Shown: piece by piece, positions 6,237-9,819 of the stretch
Numbering within the stretch: the first letter of the stretch is position 1
Layout: each line of letters begins with the position of its first letter
Notes under the pieces: model-generated
Database searches by the model: none
What the model saw: the letters and a program-made list of their open reading frames with translations, nothing else
Told to the model about the DNA's origin: nothing
Position numbers and translations under genes: made by a program
DNA from: Pyrodictiaceae archaeon
Lineage (GTDB): Archaea; Thermoproteota; Thermoprotei_A; Sulfolobales; Pyrodictiaceae
Assembly: GCA_027046105.1 (NCBI GenBank)
Contig: JALTZQ010000219.1
Location: 1 to 9,819 of the forward strand
DNA length: 9,819 nt
Direction of reading: 5' to 3'

Positions 6237-7518
6237 TAACTACACCACGCACATCATACCAGGTACTGCTAGTTATCTCTATATCAGCCCAGCACCGTGT
6301 ACAGGGTGGTGTTTTGGTCAGTACTACTGGGATGTAGTTGTAGAGACGAGCTTCATAACCTCCACGCTCACCTAAACCTATTATGAGGGCACGTGCACGT
6401 GTCCCGACATAACGATTATGTTCTTCGTAGCCTATTCTCTCTATGAGCGCCATTAGCTTTTTACTACGAATCTTCTTGACTGGATCTGGTACTTGCTCTA
6501 ATACTGCCGCTAATGTTCTAGGCCTAGGTGTGTATTGCGCTACATGGACACGTTCAAAACGTAGATTCTTTACCATCTCTAGTGTTGCTTCAAAGTCCTC
6601 TTCCTCCTCACCTGGATGACCAACTATTATATCTGTGGCTATTGTCACACCTGGCACTTTTGATCTAACAGTTTTAACTATCTCGTAAATGTCCTCAACA
6701 CTGTACCTCCTATTCATCACCTTAAGGACCTTGTTGCTACCACTTTGTACAGGTATATGTAGAAACTTGTATATCTTGGGATGCTTTATGGCTTCAACAA
6801 CCTCATCCAGTATTGGAAGCAATTGGTCTGGACTCATCATACCGATCCTCACCATGAAGTTTCCAGGTATTTCAGTTATCCGTTGAAGAAGTTCTGGTAG
6901 AAGGCGACGACCAACAAGATCTATTCCGTAGACTGCTGTATCCTGGCCCGTTAATCGTATCTCTACAACACCTCTTCTTACAAGACTAGCTACGTATTCA
7001 ACTATTTTCTCCATAGGCCTACTATCCACGTGTCTTCTAGCTAGCTTTGTTATACAAAAGGAGCAATCACCTAAGCATCCGTCCACAATCGGGACCTCAG
7101 CATATCCTCCACGTAACGCGATACCTGCATCTGGAACAAATACTGTCTTTGGAGTCTTAGGCTCTCCTAGAAGATCACAACCCTCTTCCACTGCCATGTG
7201 GACCATATGGACATTCTGTGGCGATACTAGTACAGCGTTTGGTGCAACCTTCTTAACTAAGAAAGGCTGGGCGGCAGCAAGGCAACCTGCTACAACAAGT
7301 CTTTTATCCGCCACCATTTTCTGGAGCCTTTTAAGCCTCTTCTTCATCCTCTCCTCAGTATCAAGCCTAACAGTGCAAGTATTGACTATAACCACATCAG
7401 CTTTATCTAAATCGTTAACAAGCTCATATCCTCTCCGGACTAGCACTGTCTTCATTAAAGCCGTATCGGCATGATTTAATGAACAACCATAGGTCTCAAT
7501 ATAGACCCTACGCGCCAT
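6229..7518 (-). CDS. tRNA N6-threonylcarbamoyladenosine (t6A37) methylthiotransferase, archaeal/CDKAL1 type
   Basis: A 429-residue radical-SAM methylthiotransferase that adds a methylthio group to t6A37 of tRNAs reading ANN codons, giving ms2t6A. N-terminal MTTase domain: Cys12 (YGCSLN), Cys48 (NTCTV) and Cys79 (AGCL) hold one 4Fe-4S cluster. Radical-SAM core: Cys148, Cys152 and Cys155 in the CLGDCSFC motif hold the second; GQDTAVYG (191-198), HIPVQSGS (254-261), MNRRYS (268-273) and TDIIVGHPGE (295-304) follow the family pattern. A C-terminal TRAM-like RNA-binding region spans about 368-428. The assignment to the CDKAL1/archaeal branch rather than MiaB rests on overall motif style and taxon. 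The ATG at 7518 is forced by the YGC motif; a strong AAAGGAGG abuts it with no spacer, which is unusual. First gene of the unit with rpiA. Confidence 0.9.
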   Translation of the reverse strand: MARRVYIETYGCSLNHADTALMKTVLVRRGYELVNDLDKADVVIVNTCTVRLDTEERMKKRLKRLQKMVADKRLVVAGCLAAAQPFLVKKVAPNAVLVSPQNVHMVHMAVEEGCDLLGEPKTPKTVFVPDAGIALRGGYAEVPIVDGCLGDCSFCITKLARRHVDSRPMEKIVEYVASLVRRGVVEIRLTGQDTAVYGIDLVGRRLLPELLQRITEIPGNFMVRIGMMSPDQLLPILDEVVEAIKHPKIYKFLHIPVQSGSNKVLKVMNRRYSVEDIYEIVKTVRSKVPGVTIATDIIVGHPGEEEEDFEATLEMVKNLRFERVHVAQYTPRPRTLAAVLEQVPDPVKKIRSKKLMALIERIGYEEHNRYVGTRARALIIGLGERGGYEARLYNYIPVVLTKTPPCTRCWADIEITSSTWYDVRGVVIG

Positions 7519-7554
7519 CCTCCTTTACACACCCTCCAAGACAACTAGATGAAG

Positions 7555-7562
7555 CATAAACA
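7555..7562 (-). promoter_or_regulatory. Alternative TATA-like box for the methylthiotransferase gene
   Basis: On the minus strand this reads GTTTATGC. A start about 25 bases downstream would fall near 7533, giving a leader of about 15 bases that includes the AAAGGAGG site. It competes with the box at 7572-7580 as promoter for this gene. Confidence 0.25.
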
Positions 7563-7571
7563 GTTGGAAAC

Positions 7572-7580
7572 CTATAAAGC
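7572..7580. promoter_or_regulatory. Near-symmetric TATA element between divergent genes
   Basis: CTATAAAGC reads as a TATA box toward the plus strand and, as CTTTATAG, toward the minus strand. Rightward transcription would start near 7600, leaving aIF2-beta almost leaderless. Leftward it would start near 7550, about 32 bases before the methylthiotransferase ATG. The gap is only 88 bases (7519-7606), so the two promoters must overlap or share factors. Confidence 0.45.
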
Positions 7581-7606
7581 CACACACCACACGCTACGAG
7601 GCCGGG

Positions 7607-8056
7607 ATGAGAAGTATGAAGGTTGCTGAGCACACAAAACTAGTCTACGACTATGACTGGCTCCTTGAAAGACTTTACAAGAAACTACCAACTAAATCGG
7701 TCAAGGCAACAAGGTTCCAAGTACCAAGACTTCAAGTAGAAAGGGTAGGCACTAAGACAATGATAAGAAACTTTAGAGAGTTAACTAACGTATTACGCCG
7801 CGAACCAAGACTAGTAATGCGTTACCTGCTTCACGAGCTTGGTGCGAGTGGGAACTATGACGAGGAAACCGGAATACTAACCATAAATGTAAAGGTCTCT
7901 TCTACAACACTAAACACATTAATACAAAGATATGTACGAACCTATGTCATCTGTCCAACATGCGGTGCACCAGATACGAGGCTAGAAAGAAGGGGCAAGA
8001 ACTGGCTACTCATCTGCGAGGCATGTGGTGCAGAACAACCAGTACCACCATACTAA
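7607..8056 (+). CDS. Translation initiation factor 2, beta subunit (aIF2-beta)
   Basis: A 149-residue archaeal aIF2-beta, part of the heterotrimeric GTPase that brings initiator Met-tRNA to the small ribosomal subunit. Order: N-terminal helix that contacts the gamma subunit (YDYDWLLERLYKKLP, 14-28), central alpha/beta domain with TMIRNFRELTNVLRR (51-65) and ELGASGNYDE (77-86), linker helix with TLIQRYVRTYVIC, and a C-terminal zinc ribbon of Cys116, Cys119, Cys137 and Cys140 (CPTCG ... CEACG). Length is normal for the family. Two ATGs are possible, 7607 and 7616. The first has GAGG five bases before it, but the predicted transcription start near 7600 would place this site outside the mRNA, so leaderless initiation is possible. 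Divergent from the tRNA-modification gene; followed by DUF424 and NMD3 genes. Confidence 0.95.
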   Translation: MRSMKVAEHTKLVYDYDWLLERLYKKLPTKSVKATRFQVPRLQVERVGTKTMIRNFRELTNVLRREPRLVMRYLLHELGASGNYDEETGILTINVKVSSTTLNTLIQRYVRTYVICPTCGAPDTRLERRGKNWLLICEACGAEQPVPPY

Positions 8057-8063
8057 TTAGTTT

Positions 8064-8098
8064 AGTCTAAGGTAATCGTGATCATACTTAGATAGACT
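8064..8098. repeat. Imperfect inverted repeat just after aIF2-beta
   Basis: AGTCTAAG at 8064-8071 faces CTTAGATAGACT at 8087-8098. The arms pair except for an extra four bases in the right arm, and TGATCA lies between them. It starts eight bases after the aIF2-beta stop, so an mRNA 3'-end structure is plausible. There is no T-run directly after it. Confidence 0.35.
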
Positions 8099-8190
8099 CG
8101 CTGATAGCAAGAAGTCATCCCAAGACTTTCAATCGATAAAGAAGACGATGTTGAAGATCAGTTATTACGACAATGTTGCAAAATAGAGTC

Positions 8191-8233
8191 TTAGTTTACC
8201 ATCCCCTCTAGGTATGGCCTAAAGGTAACCTAA
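8191..8233. repeat. 10-bp inverted repeat (one mismatch) with inner stem
   Basis: TTAGTTTACC at 8191-8200 is the reverse complement of GGTAACCTAA at 8224-8233 except at one position. Inside, TAGG (8209-8212) can pair with CCTA (8218-8221). Together they make a 43-base structured element. It is the longest inverted repeat noticed in the window and lies in the middle of the gene-free gap. Confidence 0.5.
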
Positions 8234-8300
8234 TGGGAATAGAATCCTTTACCTGCAAGGAGCTTTCATAGTAGCACATTGGTTTTTGGCGTTTTGTTGT

Positions 8301-8310
8301 ATAGATAAAT
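8301..8310 (+). promoter_or_regulatory. Candidate TATA box for DUF424-NMD3
   Basis: ATAGATAAAT is the most A/T-rich box before the DUF424 frame. A transcription start about 25 bases downstream falls near 8330, about 15 bases before the first possible GTG. It suggests that DUF424 and NMD3 can be transcribed separately from aIF2-beta. Confidence 0.35.
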
Positions 8311-8327
8311 AAGTAGAGTAACTACTT
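8311..8327. repeat. 6+5+6 inverted repeat next to the DUF424 promoter
   Basis: AAGTAG (8311-8316) and CTACTT (8322-8327) are perfect inverted arms around AGTAA. The element lies between the TATA-like box and the expected transcription start, where a bound protein would block the polymerase. A TTTTC run follows the right arm, so a weak terminator for transcripts from aIF2-beta is an alternative reading. Confidence 0.4.
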
Positions 8328-8345
8328 TTCAGTCAACCTGGCTGC

Positions 8346-8684
8346 GTGGTGTTAGCCGCTTTGAATAAGCAGGAAGAGCCACTAGTGTACATGAGGGTCG
8401 TTGAAGCTAGAGGCGAGAAGATAGTAGCCATATGTGATAAAGACTTGCTTGGTGTAAAGCTTGTCGAGAAAAACATTGTACTCAATGTGGACCCACACTT
8501 TTACCAAGGTGAACTCGTGCCTCTAAGCTATGCTATACGTGAGGCTAAGACAGCTACAATACTAAACATTATTGGGGAGAACATTGTTAATGCAGCTATT
8601 CGTGAAGGACTAATACATCCTCAGGCTGTCATAAGAGTTGCTGGTGTACCGCATGCACAAGCTGTGGTAATGCAGTATTATTAG
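8346..8684 (+). CDS. DUF424 family protein
   Basis: Conserved archaeal DUF424 protein of unknown function. Family marks visible when counted from GTG 8346: VAICDKDLLG (27-36), HFYQGELV (51-58), ATILNIIGE (70-78) and IRVAGVPHAQAVV (96-108). The long form has 112 residues. A shorter form from GTG at 8385 (99 residues, starting just before YMRVVEARGE) has a better site, AGGAAGAG six bases upstream, and matches the usual compact family N-terminus; I consider it at least as likely. No membrane segment or zinc site is present; the lone Cys lies in the CD motif. Its place between aIF2-beta and NMD3 points to a translation-linked role, an inference from neighbours only. Confidence 0.85.
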   Translation: MVLAALNKQEEPLVYMRVVEARGEKIVAICDKDLLGVKLVEKNIVLNVDPHFYQGELVPLSYAIREAKTATILNIIGENIVNAAIREGLIHPQAVIRVAGVPHAQAVVMQYY

Positions 8685-8705
8685 GTCTGGCTTTTCTCGA
8701 ATCCT

Positions 8706-8731
8706 AATAAGAGGCTACAAACTCTCTTATT
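8706..8731 (+). repeat. 8-bp hairpin in the DUF424-NMD3 gap
   Basis: AATAAGAG (8706-8713) and CTCTTATT (8724-8731) pair perfectly; a G-T pair can extend the stem to nine, leaving an eight-base loop. It fills the middle of the 66-base gap and ends 19 bases before the NMD3 ATG, leaving the GAAGAGG ribosome-binding site free. It could regulate or process the mRNA between the two genes. Confidence 0.5.
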
Positions 8732-8750
8732 CCACAGTAGTGAAGAGGCC

Positions 8751-9819
8751 ATGATGTGTATACGCTGTGGACGCGACAGAGAGCTTGTCGATGGCAAGCT
8801 TTGTATTGATTGCTACCGAGAGCTCTATGGCTTTGGTGTAGCGCCGGTAGCTCTGAAAGTAGTTCAGTGTCCACGTTGTGGTAGCTACAAGTTCCAAGGT
8901 AGGTGGTATCCCGCACCCGATGAGACTCAAGAGGCCATCATAGCAGCCATTTTTCAAGCAAGTTTCCAGCCTAGACAAGAAATTGAATACTATCGTGTCG
9001 AGGATGTTAGTACAAGTCATCTTCAGGACAACGGCTTATATGCTAAGATAAGGCTCGTGGCTAAGCCCAAGCTTCTGGACAAAGAGTACTCCATGGACTA
9101 TCTCATACCTTTGCGTGTGGACTATCAGCTATGTCCATCCTGTTTCCGTAAAGCCGCCAAGGTGCCACAAGCTATAATACAAATCCGTAGCTGGAAGGGG
9201 CGCCTTTCAAGGGATGAGAAGGAGGTTGTGGAGGACCTACTTGCCTCCGTGGGCAAGGAACTCGCAGAATCAATAATAGAGGTTGAAGAGCGGAGGGAAG
9301 GTATTGACTTAAAGCTTACGGATCAGCATGTAGCAAGATCCATTGCTGCTAAGTTGCGAGCAACTCTAGGGGCAAGAGTCATTGAGAGCCATACCGTTGT
9401 TGGCAGGCGAAGTGACGGAAAACCACGCACTAGATTGACACTCTCTGTGCGTATACCCTTCTTCCAGCCTGGCACCATTGCAGACCTTAATGGAGATCTA
9501 GTAGTAGTAGAATCGATAAGTAATGGTAGGGTACAGTTTAGACGGCTTGGAAGTAGGAAGAGACGAAGCCTTAAGATAGAACATGCTTGGGAGCAGCTGA
9601 GTCACCCAAGTGGTGCAGAAGCTCTTCACGGTCTCATCTCAGCCATAGAGCCTGGATGGATACATGTACAAGTACTTGAACCTAACTATGATTACCTTGA
9701 GCTCCCCTTAAACCAGACAAGAGTTGAAGTGAACCTAGTACCAGGTATAGAGGTTGTAGTACTAAAATATAATGACAAGTACTACCTTATCCCAAGAGCT
9801 ATGTGGGAACATTCTAGCC
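8751..9819 (+). CDS. NMD3 family ribosome-biogenesis protein (3' end beyond the window)
   Basis: An open frame of 356 codons runs from ATG 8751 to the window edge with no stop. It matches archaeal NMD3, relative of the eukaryotic adaptor that escorts large ribosomal subunits. Zinc-binding pairs are Cys3/Cys6 (CIRC), Cys18/Cys21 (CIDC), Cys40/Cys43 (CPRCG) and Cys128/Cys131 (CPSC). These are followed by an alpha/beta region from about 140 to 240 and a small beta-barrel-like region with FQPGTIADLNGDLVVVES near 243-260. In archaea there is no nuclear export, so a role in late 50S assembly or translation is inferred. GAAGAGG lies just before the ATG; a second ATG follows at once (8754). The minus-strand frames across 8704-9020 are shadows. 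Archaeal homologues are of similar size, so little is probably missing. Confidence 0.88.
   Translation, partial: MMCIRCGRDRELVDGKLCIDCYRELYGFGVAPVALKVVQCPRCGSYKFQGRWYPAPDETQEAIIAAIFQASFQPRQEIEYYRVEDVSTSHLQDNGLYAKIRLVAKPKLLDKEYSMDYLIPLRVDYQLCPSCFRKAAKVPQAIIQIRSWKGRLSRDEKEVVEDLLASVGKELAESIIEVEERREGIDLKLTDQHVARSIAAKLRATLGARVIESHTVVGRRSDGKPRTRLTLSVRIPFFQPGTIADLNGDLVVVESISNGRVQFRRLGSRKRRSLKIEHAWEQLSHPSGAEALHGLISAIEPGWIHVQVLEPNYDYLELPLNQTRVEVNLVPGIEVVVLKYNDKYYLIPRAMWEHSS

Larger units (their letters stand above)
8057..8345. other. 289-base intergenic region with inverted repeats, no gene seen
   Basis: Between aIF2-beta and DUF424 only very short frames (about a dozen codons) occur on the plus strand, and neither strand shows a convincing tRNA or C/D-box RNA. 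The stretch holds three inverted repeats (8064-8098, 8191-8233, 8311-8327), several copies of a GGTAA/TTACC word, and a TATA-like box near 8304. It is unusually long for this densely packed window and probably contains the aIF2-beta 3' end, a promoter, and possibly an unrecognised small RNA. Confidence 0.5.

Noticed and set aside
8070..8160. Possible C/D-box guide RNA (GTGATCA ... CTGA)
   Set aside because: The C-like box has a mismatch, and no paired C'/D' boxes at normal spacing were found on either strand.
8704..9020. Two minus-strand frames opposite the start of NMD3
   Set aside because: The plus strand encodes paired zinc-binding cysteines and a 356-codon open frame; the minus frames are by-products.
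1..9819. CRISPR array, insertion sequence, integrase or toxin-antitoxin module
   Set aside because: No regularly spaced direct repeats, transposase or recombinase motifs, or paired small toxin/antitoxin genes were found; gene content is mostly conserved archaeal housekeeping.

Overview
The window looks like a chromosomal segment of a hyperthermophilic crenarchaeon (Thermoproteota, most likely the Desulfurococcales/Pyrodictiaceae side). The reasons are: archaeal-only genes (aIF2-beta, DUF424, archaeal NMD3, archaeal Dph6, the archaeal/eukaryotic type of tRNA methylthiotransferase), dense packing with short gaps and overlaps, TTG and GTG starts, A/T-rich TATA-like boxes about 30-60 bases before first genes, and heavy AGG/AGA arginine use. 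No mobile element, CRISPR array, tRNA or rRNA was seen.

Layout. (1) 1-237 is a promoter-bearing gap, possibly divergent, with the first bases of a minus-strand gene at its left edge. (2) 238-3260, plus strand: a divergent nucleoside-phosphorylase-fold protein, a 66-residue helical protein, a processive-type family 2 glycosyltransferase with membrane segments, and a small membrane protein of unknown function. (3) 3138-7518, minus strand: reading from the right, tRNA methylthiotransferase, ribose-5-phosphate isomerase A and a SWIM zinc-finger protein form one tightly packed, overlapping unit. After a 94-base gap with its own candidate promoter come a class V aminotransferase-like PLP enzyme and the diphthamide ligase Dph6. 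The last minus-strand gene runs 123 bases into the last plus-strand membrane gene, so the two are convergent and overlapping. (4) 7607-9819, plus strand: aIF2-beta, a 289-base gap with inverted repeats, a DUF424 protein, and NMD3, whose frame is still open at the right edge.

How the genes fit together. The right half is translation-themed: aIF2-beta (initiation), NMD3 (large-subunit maturation), the methylthiotransferase (decoding, t6A37 of tRNA) and Dph6 (diphthamide on EF2). The methylthiotransferase and aIF2-beta are divergent from an 88-base gap holding one near-symmetric TATA element. RpiA makes ribose 5-phosphate for nucleotides. The left plus-strand unit combines an odd nucleoside-phosphorylase relative with a surface-polysaccharide-type glycosyltransferase and its membrane neighbour. 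The joint role of that unit is unknown and it is the least explained part of the window. No clearly new multi-gene defence or mobile system is evident. The best leads are the glycosyltransferase/membrane-protein pair, the altered phosphorylase, the overlapping gene ends, and the structured intergenic repeats around aIF2-beta, DUF424 and NMD3.
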